64,000 bases of DNA from Lycocorax pyrrhopterus obiensis. Its lineage: Eukaryota; Chordata; Aves; Passeriformes; Paradisaeidae. The stretch is taken from contig JACSVZ010000016.1 of NCBI GenBank assembly GCA_014706295.1, positions 1,574,168-1,638,167 of the forward strand, given 5' to 3'. A program made the position numbers and the translations under genes. Position 1 is the stretch's first letter. Each line of letters begins with the position of its first letter. This document shows, in pieces, positions 39,501 to 50,502 of this stretch. The notes under the pieces were generated by a model, which was not told the origin of the DNA, did no database searches, and worked only from the letters and a program-made list of their open reading frames with translations.

Positions 39501-40152
39501 CAAAAAAGACGCTCTGACCTTTTGGAAGAGCTGTGTGTGTGAGGTGGCTGGGGTGCAGTGAGCCATTTAACAGAACAGCTGAATCCTTGCGCTGAGCCAC
39601 GCCAGGCCTGTCCCAGCAGAGGAGCTGCTTCTCCCGAGAAGGCTCCCAGGGTTCATGCTTAGATGGTTCCTTTAAAGGTTAATTCTCACCGGCAGCATCT
39701 GGAAGAAAACTTGGAGTACTCAGAGGGAACTCAACCCACTCCAAAGGGTCTTCACGTTTGTGGTTCCTTTTCTCTTTGTTTTTTAAATGTTAAAATTTGT
39801 TCTTATTCATCTCTCAAGTTAAAAATAAAGAGAAAGCCAGCCCTCCCAGCTCGGCTCCCAGCGCAGAGGCACAAAGACACAGCCGTGCCGGTGCCGGAGT
39901 CGGCAGCGCGGTGGGCTGCGCTTCCCCCCGCTCCAAGGTGGCAGAATAAAGAGCTCCTGCAGTCACCTTTTTTTCCAAGAGTTGCATTGTTAAACCCTTC
40001 CGCGGGGAAATCCAGGGAGTGTAATTGCTCTGGTCTGACTCTGCCCGCTGAGCCGCCTGAATTAAGTGGGTGTTTTGGCATCCTGAGCTGAGCCTTGTGG
40101 GAAGTGACCTTCGCCTTCCGCCGCTGCTCCCTGCAACCTGCCGCTAATTAGG
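36571..40152. other. Intergenic, no gene recognised
   Basis: 3.6 kb without CR1. It includes an AT-rich stretch at 36905-37110, a GGT repeat at 37517-37531, and an AATAAA at 39239 without other 3'-end signals. A CpG-rich patch lies at 39880-39950. Open frames on both strands look random. Confidence 0.5.
37517..37531. repeat. (GGT)n microsatellite
   Basis: Five GGT units. Confidence 0.85.
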
Positions 40153-40194
40153 ATGGAGAGAGCCCTCCTTTGTTTCCAAATAGTGGTTTACCTC

Positions 40195-40350
40195 TGTCTC
40201 GGCGTTCTGCCGGGAGCTGCCCGGTGTGACTCGGCGCATAATGAGCGCGGCGCAGCGCACGGCCGGGCTCCAGCGCCGCCCAACGCGCCTCGCAGCCCCG
40301 CGGAGCCGAGCGGGAGCACGGGCAGGCTCCGAGCCTGTTCACGGCACAGC
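40195..40350. promoter_or_regulatory. CpG-rich patch
   Basis: CpG dinucleotides are dense (CTCGGCGCATAATGAGCGCG, CGCAGCCCCGCGGAGCCGAG). It overlaps an open frame that starts at 40153 with a hydrophobic N-terminus. Promoter function is only a possibility. Confidence 0.3.
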
Positions 40351-40399
40351 CTCTCATTAGCCAGCGTCGCAATTAACATCTCAAACGACGCTTTGTTAA

Positions 40400-40430
40400 A
40401 GAAAAAAAAAAAAAGAAGAAGAAAAAGAAG
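40400..40430. repeat. A-rich / GAA simple sequence
   Basis: An A run of 13 followed by GAAGAAGAAAAAGAAG. Confidence 0.85.
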
Positions 40431-40582
40431 TAACCCCCGTCATTTCCATGGCTCCTTTCATCCGGTATTTGCAAACTCGGCAGCGGCATCAGTGCCCGCG
40501 GTGTCACACAGGGGTCATCGCTGGAGCCTGCGGACATGTGGGGCTTTGGGGAGGTGTCAGGGGTCCACAGCCCCTCCAGAGG

Positions 40583-40665
40583 GTCACAGCGTGGTTTGGG
40601 TTGGAAGCACTGAGAGTTCATCCAGTCCCAAGCCCCGAGCCGTGGGCAGGGACACCTCCCGGGAT
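40583..40665 (-). mobile_element. CR1 LINE 3' fragment
   Basis: Minus-strand tail: GTCACAGCGTGGTTTGGGTT, GTTCATCCAGTCCCAAGCCC on +. Diverged and about 80 bp long. Confidence 0.78.
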
Positions 40666-42119
40666 GGGCTTTGCCTGCCCTTGGGACCATTTTCCCAGGT
40701 CTGTAATGGTCTGAGAGCTGCCTCGGCTCCAGGCACTGGTAAAAGGGGAGTGAGGAATTTCTGCCTTCTGGAAAGACACTTATTTCCAGCCTAATAAAAC
40801 AAGGGCAAAGATGATCAAGTTTTCAATGGCAAAACTCAGCAACTCCCCTGCAGGAGAAACTGTAATATGAGACATTTAGAGGGTTTAAGGCAAATTTACT
40901 CAGAGAGAGGATTAGTTAAACTGTGTTGAAGTTCTGTGTGAACACCCCCATTGAAATGTAATCCGGTTTATCGGCATTTGTGTTGGAAATGAGCTTGGTA
41001 AACCCAATTAATGCCACTTCAGTTCTGAGTGAGAACACTCTGCAGGGATTTCCTAACTCTGAAGAAATGCACTTTGTATTCACACCTTTAATTTTCCCCA
41101 GTGCTCCCCTTGAGCAGTTTGACACATCTGGTGACAAGGGGACAAGGAACCCAACAGATTTATGGGGATGTGTGAAAGACCTCTGCCCACGCTCTAGAAA
41201 TACGCCCCAATTCTCCTGAGACATCTTGGATCAAGGGGATCCAACCCAAAAAAGCACTGGGCATGTGAGTTGGGAGAGCAGTGAGTTGGAGACGCGTGTG
41301 CAGACAGCCCAGCTCTCAGGAGGCCACTGATGCTGTCAAAAAGGCACCTTGGAGCAGTGGCTGCTGCTGCTGCAGATCCCACAGATGCCGTGGCAGGCTC
41401 CTGGCACGTGCAGCTCACCCTCGGACACCTGCGGGACCTGCCGGGCAGCGGAGCTGAGCGGGCAGAGCGGGAGGCGGTGCCCTGGGATCGGCGGGGGCTG
41501 AGACCATCCTTTGGTGGCAGGACCTGATCCCTCTGGGACAGCTGTGTGGCAGGAGCAGGAGGACGGTTCCCCAAAGCAGTGGGGAGAGCTGGGATGCGCC
41601 AGGCAGTGAGCAGCTGCTCAGAGGAGAGGGATGTGCACAGAGTGACCCACCCTGCAGGGGCCTTGGGGTGAGTAATCCACGTCAGCTCGACCTCAGCACC
41701 ATCCTGCCCCGGCTTAGGGATGGGCTCTTGCAGGCTTGGCCGGCTGCCTTGGGGCAGAGCAGCTGCTCAGGTGGGTGACCTGCACGGAACAGGATCTGCA
41801 CAGAGCAGGATCCAGATCCCATCTGGCTCTGGCTGGGAGCTGGCTGTGCAGGACCCAGACCTCAGCTACCCCTAGGACAGTCCCCTCCTGGCTGTTGTGT
41901 GTTCACTGAACCTTGCCAGGGAGCCAGGGCGGTGCCTCGACCTCCGCGGGTGCTCCCTGAGCGTTCCCTGGCGTGAGCTTTCCAGGAATTGCCACTCAGC
42001 AAGGGAAGGGCAGGGCACAGGCTGCCCACCTGCCGCGTCCTCCTCTCCTCACCAGTTCTCTGTGTCCTTAGATGCTGCTGAGAGATATCGGAGCTTGGAT
42101 GGTAGCGCCGAGTTGGCAA
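40666..42119. other. Intergenic, no gene recognised
   Basis: AT-rich at 40780-41110, GC-richer from 41280. No exon or RNA gene is recognised. Confidence 0.5.
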
Positions 42120-42300
42120 CTTTTAATATTGCTGAAACATAATCAGCTTTTGCTTCTACAGCAATTAGCATGTTATTACCCATAATGTTTTGCATGGCAA
42201 TTTTGTTGTAAACATTTGTACTAATTCACCATAACCTAATTATTTTTATGACACATAATTATGAAATATTTTTGGAGGAGGAATGGCTTCATTTTCTATT
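42120..42300. promoter_or_regulatory. AT-rich candidate enhancer with paired TAATTA sites
   Basis: Non-repetitive AT-rich stretch with TAATTA at 42237-42242 and 42256-42261, CAATTAGCATG at 42162-42172 and TTTTGCATGG at 42188-42197. These are homeodomain-type and POU-like motifs. The role is inferred only. Confidence 0.35.
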
Positions 42301-42704
42301 TATACCATTATTTCCTGGAAGTGTCAGTTATTTTTACATCAGGAAACAGCATCTCCCCCCTTCCCCAATTAGCCCTTTCTATTTACTGCCTCAACTTGCC
42401 TGGAGAGCGCAGTTGCTGGGACCACGTTCTCCTGGAGCTGTGTGATGGATTCCAGGAGGGCCTAATTGAGCTGTAATTTGAGGGAGCGTGATATGTAAAT
42501 GGAGGAAGGTAACAAGTGGTTTTCTTTGCTGCTCGCTGGGTGGATGGGATGATTCCCAGTCACAGCATCTGCCAGAATGGCCCTTTTTAAAAAGTATCTA
42601 AGGAAGGAGTGATATGGTGAAGCTGTTGCCTTAGGACCGTGTTTTTCAGGAATGCCAGCACCCTGAACTCAGAGGCAGGACCTCTTGAGGGAGATGCTCT
42701 TGAG
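42301..42704. other. Intergenic, no gene recognised
   Basis: Nothing recognised apart from unremarkable AT-rich sequence. Confidence 0.5.
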
Positions 42705-42935
42705 TTTCATAGAACCATGGAATACCCTGAGCTGGAAGGGACCCACAAGGATCCAAGTCCAGCTCCTGGCCCTGCACAGACACCCCAACAACCCCACCCT
42801 GGGCATCCCTGAGAGCATTGTCCAAATGCCCCTGGAGCTCTGGCAGCCTCGGGGCTGTGCCCATTCCCTGGGGAGCCTGTTCAAACCCTGCCCACCCTCT
42901 GGGGGAAGAACCTTTCCCTGAGATCCACCCTGACC
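42705..42935 (-). mobile_element. CR1 LINE 3' fragment, about 230 bp
   Basis: Minus-strand copy of the 15565-type subfamily: TTTCATAGAACCATGGAATA, AAGGATCCAAGTCCAGCTCC, GGGGGAAGAACCTTTCCCTG on +. Confidence 0.92.
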
Positions 42936-43451
42936 CTCCTCTGGCACAGGTTTGGACATCAGTAACCTTTAGTTCAGATCTTGGCACCCACGGGCCAGAA
43001 CAGCTGGGAGACTCTTCCAGCCCAGGGTGGTTGTGCCGGTGTGGTGAGCAAGGGCATGGGGGGTACCAGACCTGGGTGGGAATGCCTGGAACACCAGGAG
43101 AAACATCTGGGCCGTGCTTCAGGCTCCAGAGAAACATCCCAGACCCGAGCTACAGCGGGAAATGCAACGTGAACGTCTGGAGCGCAGCCGCGATGAGCCC
43201 GGCCTTCAGGGAGCACTGCAGGATGGTGGGAGAGGGGGAGCTGGATCCCTGCAGCCAACATTTAATGGCAAGAGGCCTTCCTTAATCACATTCATGGAGG
43301 CACCGTGTAGAAAATGCCGAATTCAGGCTTGCTCCTAACAAGTATGGAACTTGGCAGGCTGAAAGGCTTGTATATCTTGTCTGATCTCCAGTCTGGAGAG
43401 GTCTCAAAACGGAGCCATGTGTAGTGCATTGACATCTTAAAAGAATTTCTT

Positions 43452-43475
43452 AAAAAAAAAAAAAAAAAAAAAAAA
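43452..43475 (+). repeat. Poly(A) run, 24 bp
   Basis: An uninterrupted run of 24 A. The 160 bp upstream (to about 43290) match no repeat I recognise beyond a short CTTGTCTGATCTC stretch that resembles part of 5S rRNA. It could be the tail of a retrotransposed copy or a plain A expansion. Confidence 0.8.
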
Positions 43476-44306
43476 GGCCTTTCTAGATGACTGTATGTCA
43501 TATAAATGAGATTTATTTCAATGCCTGTCATGATAGTTGAGGCAGTAACAAATCCAGTAATTGCTGGAGCTCTGGTTGTGTATGCTCTGAATGTTTAACT
43601 CGGAGCTACGTTTTTGCAGCAAGTCTCAGGTTATTGAGTGAATCCCTTTCCCATTTTTCCTGTCTCCTGGCTGGTGAAGGCGGAGCTGCACGGTGTGTTA
43701 GGCACGTTGGGCAAGGGGAGTGTTGCATGCAGGCTGCTGTCTCAGAACCTGCCTATAATTACCTGTTAATTGTGTGTAACTGATGGGTGCCATGGAAATC
43801 GGGTTAAGAAAAACTCACTGGCATTTTAAAATCATTCTCAGTGCTGGGTATGAGAGTCACACTCCAGGAAAGCCTACAAGTAATCAGAGGTGCAGAACTG
43901 AGATGATACAGTGGATTTTGGGACTGCAAGACCTGGGAACTGAAGGGGGTGGTTATGTGAGGAATTTTAGCAGCTCTTTGCCCTCCCTCAATACCAACAG
44001 ATTCCCTCAAAAGTGACTTGTCCAACAGCCCTTCTTAAATGAGGTGGCTTTGTTCTTTGGTTATTCACTGCCTGCGAGAAAAGAGAAGGTGACTTGCCAA
44101 GTTCTTTCATCCCCAAACCCCAGTGTTACCCTTGATGTTTCCACAGAAGTAATGAACTGAGATAGTGTAAAGACTATCTCATGAAATATCTTGAAAATGA
44201 AGTGAACTCTGCACCGGGTTATGATCCAGCTGATACTGCCAGATCCTTAGCAGAACTTGGGTATTTTGTGCCCAGCTGTCACTGTGACTTTTTTTTCAGG
44301 GATTAT

Positions 44307-44358
44307 GCATCAGCAAGGTTATTCTGTGCATCAACAAGGTTATTCTGTGCATCAACAA
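44307..44358. repeat. 21-bp tandem repeat, 2.5 copies
   Basis: GCATCARCAAGGTTATTCTGT at 44307-44327 and 44328-44348, plus a partial third copy to 44358; one mismatch. Confidence 0.93.
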
Positions 44359-45657
44359 CAGTTAAAAATGTGCCAGCACTGGATATGGTGTTTGATGTCT
44401 GTCAGCTGAACTCCCTTAAAGGCACCACCTTTAAGCATCGTGGGCAGGGATTTTGGGGTTGAGTCCAGGATATCTGGAAGGTCCCACGTGACTGACAGTC
44501 ACACTGAAAATGCAGGGAGGTCACTTTTGCATGGGACGACATTTTTGCAGGGGACCTGTAAGAGGGGAGCAGGACAAATGCAGCTGCAGTGGATGGAAAT
44601 GGGTAATTTCAATTTTATTTTAACCCTCTGGGGAACTGTGTCCTGGGTGGGAGCAAGCAGAGGATATTTCTGTATTTAGTACAGGTATCTGGTAAAGATC
44701 AGACTGGCCTAATCTAATGCTATGGAGGTCAGGAAATTGGAAGTAGGAGTTCATTGCAGTGGAGAAGTTTCCCAGCTCATGACTGGAAATAACACAGTCA
44801 GGAGTCTCTGATATACTCCAGGAGATATCTGTTGGGTCATGGCACTGCTTTGTTTTTTTCCAGGAACAGGTGAAATAAAAACAATAAAAGGAGGCAAAGA
44901 CAAGGGACACCTCTTCTCTGTCAGGAATCTTATGAAAAATCCATCCCTTATCACTGCCTGAGGTGTTATGAGGACCGAGTTAAACGTGTGTATGACCACA
45001 TAAGCCAGACCATATTTGTGAGAGTAGACAGATTGATATCATCTACTCATAAAAACACCCCAAAATATTCCACCTGCCTCACTGGAGAGAACGTTCACCT
45101 CCGCCTCTGCGGCCTGCTAGGCCTCACGCTTTATCTATCTGTGCCATTAATCCTTTATTAGCATATATTGATAAGTGCCTTGGCGGGGGGTGAGGTGGGC
45201 AGCCTGCACCAGGAGATCTTCTCGAAGCATCTGCCTGGGAGTGCTCATCAAAACAGATTTTAAATGGCTTTTAGAGGTCGTGCAAGTGGCAGAGGGGCTG
45301 TCCGTGGTGCACCCAGCTGTGTCAGCCCGGCGGTGAGGGAATCCACGTGCAGAGCTGACAGGTACCTGCTCACCCCCAAGCCAAACCTGTGTGATCTCAT
45401 AGCAGCCCTGAGCCGCTTCGATTTCCCCTGAGATGGGGTTTGGAGTGCCGGGATCTGCAGGGAGCACCGCGGGAGCCGACAGATGGGCTCAGAGAGACAT
45501 GGGGAGGTGGTGAGGCCTGAGTGCTCCGAATTTATGGTGGCCATAAAAACCCGTGGAAATGATGGATTCTGCTCGTTGCTCACGCACAATAGTGACAGGT
45601 TTTCGAATAAAGCAGTAACTGATAGCCCCTGGGCTGGGAATTGAATTTCTCCTTCCA

Positions 45658-45745
45658 TGATGTCATCATGATGTCATACTTTATTGCCTGTAATTCTAAT
45701 CCCCGTGGCTGCTGTCAGCGTGCGGGGTTCATGTGTGTGACATCA
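45658..45745. promoter_or_regulatory. Cluster of three TGATGTCA (CRE/ATF-like) motifs
   Basis: TGATGTCAT at 45658-45666 and 45669-45677, 11 bp apart, and its reverse complement TGACATCA at 45738-45745. A TGATGACG lies just beyond at about 45769. The motifs are variants of the ATF/CREB and AP-1 half-site family. No experimental role can be inferred. Confidence 0.35.
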
Positions 45746-48700
45746 CACGGGGTGTCAGCTCCGGTCTCTGATGACGGTGCTCTTCTAACCGTGATTTAAA
45801 GTGCTTTCCTGTCCTGATGGAAAAGTTATGGCTTCCTTGGGGCATATTGTGTTCCAGGCCAAATGCTGCCATGGCTGAGGAGGGAATGTCATTTGGAAAG
45901 GTCTTTGGAGGGCAGCGAGTGCAATTCTCAGTGCTGTGTATTCAGAAAAATATGGGTTTTGTGGCCTGGAGGACACTGTCAAGGCGAGAATGATTGTGTG
46001 GGGATGAAAGGGTGACTGACGCATGTAATCCTTGTGTCCTTTGCCGCTTCTCTCCCAAAGGAACGTTGAACTGCTTTCCTCTAAGGACAAATAGAAAGGA
46101 GAGGAAATACGGACTCATGCATGGCCAGGCTGGTTGATGGATCCTCATGTCCACCTTGTGCTCAAAAGAGGAATTTGTGAATAACCCCCCAGGTGATCAG
46201 TGACGGACTTCTTCATTCTAATGAGACGCATTTTCCTCCTGTCCTGAGAAAGTGTGTCCTGCCTCTTCCAACCCCTGGCTCTGGGACCCAGGAAAAGGTG
46301 CTCCCGAGGGCAGGAGGGGCACAAGCAGCAGAGCCAGGCCTGGGTGTTGGCTGCTGGATTTAGTGAATGGTTCAGGTACGGTTACTGTGGTGATACACGT
46401 GGGTTTGAACCATGAGGGAGGGTTGTGGGAGGGAGCTGCAAACCTGTGTTCCCAAGGCCTGTACCTCACAGGAGAGCTCACCACACCCTGTTGTGGCCTG
46501 CCCACAGCGGAGAGCCCAGAGCACGTGTTTTACCAATATTCCTTCCACGCAATACCGATTTTCTCTTTTTGTTTTGGAGAGGGCAGGCTCCTGGAGCAGG
46601 TCCCTTGCTCGAGCACACCCTCGTCCTCTCCAGCCCTTTGGATTTGTATCCGTAACCCCCCCGTGCTCGTTACTTTGAAGTGAAAGGTTTATTTCGACAC
46701 TGCTGCTATTTCTCATCCTCCCTTCAGCCTCCTCCCCAGCTGGCTGAACTGAGCCTGGATTCCCCGGAACAGAAGGGTAGGCACAGGAGCAAAGTCTGTT
46801 GTTCTTTTGCAAAGCCTGTGGCAGCAGATTGCAGCGTTTGCTGTCAGTTCATTAATTACGAGGGCATTAACTTCCGAGGCTGGAAAACACTGGAAACACC
46901 AAGGTTGCTGCTTGGATGTTATAAATAACTTATTGGATAGTTTTGAATTGGTATAGAGCTCAAGAGCTGCCAGGTTTTCCTGGGAATATCTGGAGTTCCT
47001 CAGTGGTGGGGCTCGGAGTTACTGGAAGAGCCTGTGCTTAGCTGGCCGACACAACTTGTCCAGTATGGGAGCACAAAGAGCCAATGTGGGATCCGTGGTG
47101 CGGGGGTGACAGGTTAAGCTTGGTGTAATCCCTGCTGCCAGCTCAGAGGAGCAGCCCTCCAGGAGTAAAGTGATATTGTTGTTGGATCGTGTCAGATACG
47201 CTGTCCCAAAGCTGCACCGGGAAACCTTAGGGAGTTGGCATCAAAGCTCTCTCTGATATTTGGAGTCTCTGGTGAGTGCCAGCTATTGCAGAAGGAGAAA
47301 ACCAAAGCAAAGACATAGCAGCAACAGCACTGACACTGATTCTTATTTTTTTCAGTCTTTTAATTTTTTTTTATTAAAAGTGCACCCCTGTGGCGCAGCT
47401 GGCTACTTGCTCAGCGCAACAGCACCAGAGAGGAAATTCCTTCCCAGCGCTCACAGGTGATCAACTTACACATTGAAGCATGAAGTTTGATTACCCTTGT
47501 AACATTTTATTAGCTTGCATAGCTGCAAATGTTATTAATGCTCATAAAATTATCCAGTCCTTTAAAATGTCTGTTCCACTGGTGCGCGTCTCCATGACTT
47601 CCTGGGGTAGTGGATTCCAGGAGTGAGTGTGCTGGGTCAAGTCATATTTTTCTTTTATTTCTCTTCAATCTACAGCCCTTTTTTTTCATCAGGTGCCCCC
47701 AGTTTGCTTTTAAATCATGGGGCAGGCTAATGTGAAGCAGCAAACTGGTTTTGATGGCAAACTTGGCTCTTTTATGGACTTAATTTTTTTTAGTGTACTG
47801 ATATTTTCATGTACAGAATGTATTAATAAGTAATATATGTTTGTGTATATCTGTAGGTGCACGCATATACCTGAAAGTGTGTGCATCTATTTAGACACTT
47901 AAACTCGTGTATTTATTGTGTCGCTCGAGCGTTTTTTGGGTGTCCTGGTGCCAGTGGATTGGTGCAGGGATCCCACCCCACTCTCTGTATCTCTGAGGGA
48001 TGTTCTGGGAGGCAGAGTAATAACAGGGAAGAAAAATGTGGCTTTGAGCCGTGTGTCAGCAGACTTCAGACACAATGGGGCCCGTGTTTCCAGACAAGCC
48101 TTTTTAGCTAATTAGCTGAGTAAAAAATCTATTTCTCTTCTTAAATTCCCTGCCATCCATCCACCTAATAGAGTCAAGCAGCTCCATATTGTGGGGGTTA
48201 TGCAATAAATCATCTATCTCCAGAATTTATCTCATCGCTCCCAGTCTGGGCTCTCCATCTCTCTGTCCACAGGAGCTGCTTGGTTGCCCGTTCTGTCTGC
48301 TCCCTTCTGGCAGTGACTGTGATGGAGAAGTGCTGGAGTTCTGCTCCTGTTCTGGGTGTCCCTTGGCTGTCCCCCAGCAGCTCAGCCACGGCCACGTCCT
48401 TACTCGTCCACGGGTTTTCCTACAACGAACCCCCAGAATGCAGAGGCTCCCGTGGCTGTGTGGTCTGGGCAACCTCCTCACCCTGGGCTTTGCAGGGTCT
48501 GAGCTGGTCTCCAGCATCACCTCTGGAGCCGGGATAGATGAGGGATGGCACTTTGGGGAAATCAGGAAGAGCTCTCTTGGCTTCAGCATCACGCAGGCAG
48601 GCGGATACACCCCCAAATTTTGTTTGCGTGGTCAGTGGAGTAGGAGCATCTCCTCTGGAAAGACATCTGAGTCTCATGGACCCATATGGCAACAATTTTC

Positions 48701-50034
48701 ACCTCAGGTCTGGATTTGGACGCTGCAACTCCAGCCTGCGGCTGTTGGCTTGCAGTGAGCAAGAGCAAAGAGCCACTAACTCGAGCCATTGTATTGGGTA
48801 GCAATGCATGGACTGGAGTCAAGTTGCTTTTTAACCTTCTTCTTAGCAAACTAAATTGACTGAGCTCTTTCAGGTTCTCACCTCAAGGCTGGTTTTTCAC
48901 ACCCAAAATTTATTATTGTAGCTATTCTCTGAACTTGCTGTTTCTGATAATACTTTTTTTTTGCAGGTGTGAATACAAGAGCTGGACACAATGTTCTTTG
49001 CAGCACCAGGTAGTGATGTGAAACACGACTCCCTTTGTACTCCACGGGGCAGGGGGGGTGTGGGTGGCTCAGCTTGGTGCTGCAAGCTCGAGTTCAGCCA
49101 GGTGTCCACCCTGACCTTCCCTCGCTGCCCCACACGGGGCTCGCTGAGCCCCCTCACGTCCCCCTGAAGTGAGTTGCACTGGCAGGGACGTTGCATGTGG
49201 GTGGGCTGTCAGGTACTTGGGGATGACAGGCTTTGGGATGGATAAAGGGTGAGCTGCTCACTGCTTTGCTGGGCTCCGCTTTTGTTTGCAGCTCTTGAGA
49301 TGTTTGAGGAATGTGGAGTTGGCTCCTCTGGCTGGAGGAGCAGGGCTGCCGCGTTTTGTTTCATCTGTTTACAACTTCACATTGCATGAAATGGTTGAAC
49401 CCTCATTAGTTTACCGAGAAAACACATTTCCTACAGCCTGGTGACCTGTCCTTGGCGGGAGTTACTGTGCTGTTATCCTTTGCGTTTCTTACAGAAGCTC
49501 TCGGCCGTTTTTCAACACGTCGCTGAAAACCCTTGAACGTGAACCGAGAGTTGCCGTGATCCTTCCCCTGGTTTGTGCATCCTTTTACTGTCTCACTTGT
49601 TTTAACAAGAGAAATTAAAGTGTTGGGCAATGAGTTCTAAAACTGTTAAAAAACAGAACAAAACCCCAAGAAATTTCTGGAACAGAATGCTTTTGCTGGC
49701 GAGAGTGAAGGTTTGTAAATATTTATTCTTCACGAGCAAAAAATATCAGGCTGTTGTGATAGAAAAAACCCAGGCAATTCAAATTTAAAGTGACAGCCCC
49801 CACGCAGGAATCGGGAGCCTGCAGAAATGTCAATAGGTCAGGCCCAGTTGTTGTGTTGGCATCGAGCTCCTCCACCATCCAAATCCAGGAGAGGGCTTTC
49901 CACCCTTTGTTGTTGCTTGGAAAACAGACATGAGCGTGTTTGTGTCTCTGTGCTCCTCTCAGGGGATTGTCCTGCCAGCGCCCAACCTGTGCTGCAGACA
50001 GCTGCCATCCCAAAACCTGCCTTAGGATCATATT

Positions 50035-50258
50035 TACGCTGGATATTCTGGAAAATTTCTTCACTGAAAGGGTTATCAGGCACTGGAGCAGGCTGCCCAG
50101 GGCAGTGGTGGAATTCCCATTTCTGGAGGGGTTTAACAGATGTGTGGATGTGGCACTTGGGGACAGGGGTCAGTGGTGGCCTTGGCAGTGCTGGGGGAAT
50201 AGTCAGACTCGATGGTCTTAAAGGGCATTTCCAACCTACACCATCCTCTGATTCTGTG
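50035..50258 (+). mobile_element. CR1 LINE 3' fragment, about 225 bp
   Basis: Plus-strand: GAAAATTTCTTCACTGAAAG, GGCACTGGAGCAGGCTGCCC, CAGACTCGATGGTCTTAAAG, then CCATCCTCTGATTCTGTG. Same subfamily as 18851, 52492 and 56881. Confidence 0.93.
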
Positions 50259-50384
50259 CTGTTTGGATGCAAGGAGAAGATCTTGAAAACCTTTTTCTGA
50301 CAGGAAAACCCCTATAGCAACTGCATTCCCAGTGTTCTATGAGCAGAGTAAGGCGTGGAGGAGGTTGTCCCGAGAAGGACAAAA

Positions 50385-50502
50385 TGAGTGTGGGTGTGGG
50401 ACTTGGGGCCATGGGTCATTGGCGGGCCCGGCAGTGTTGGGATAATGGTTGGACTCGATGATCTCAGAGGGCTTTTCCAACCTCAGTGACTCAGTGATTC
50501 TG
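50385..50502 (+). mobile_element. CR1 LINE 3' tail, second copy in tandem orientation
   Basis: GTTGGACTCGATGATCTCAG, GGCTTTTCCAACCTCAGTGA, then CAGTGATTCTGAC on +. It lies about 125 bp after the previous CR1, in the same orientation. Confidence 0.88.

Larger units (their letters stand above)
42936..50034. other. 7.1-kb CR1-free intergenic stretch
   Basis: No recognisable exon, RNA gene or CR1 is seen. The stretch contains a poly(A) run (43452-43475), a 21-bp tandem repeat (44307-44358) and a cluster of TGATGTCA motifs (45658-45745). AT-rich non-repetitive patches lie at 46680-46930, 47460-47560, 47690-47900 and 49370-49740. Low repeat content over this length suggests constraint. Confidence 0.5.

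Noticed and set aside
45601..45780. Possible miRNA hairpin from the inverted TGATGTCA motifs
   Set aside because: The sequences between and around the motifs do not pair into a long stem by eye.
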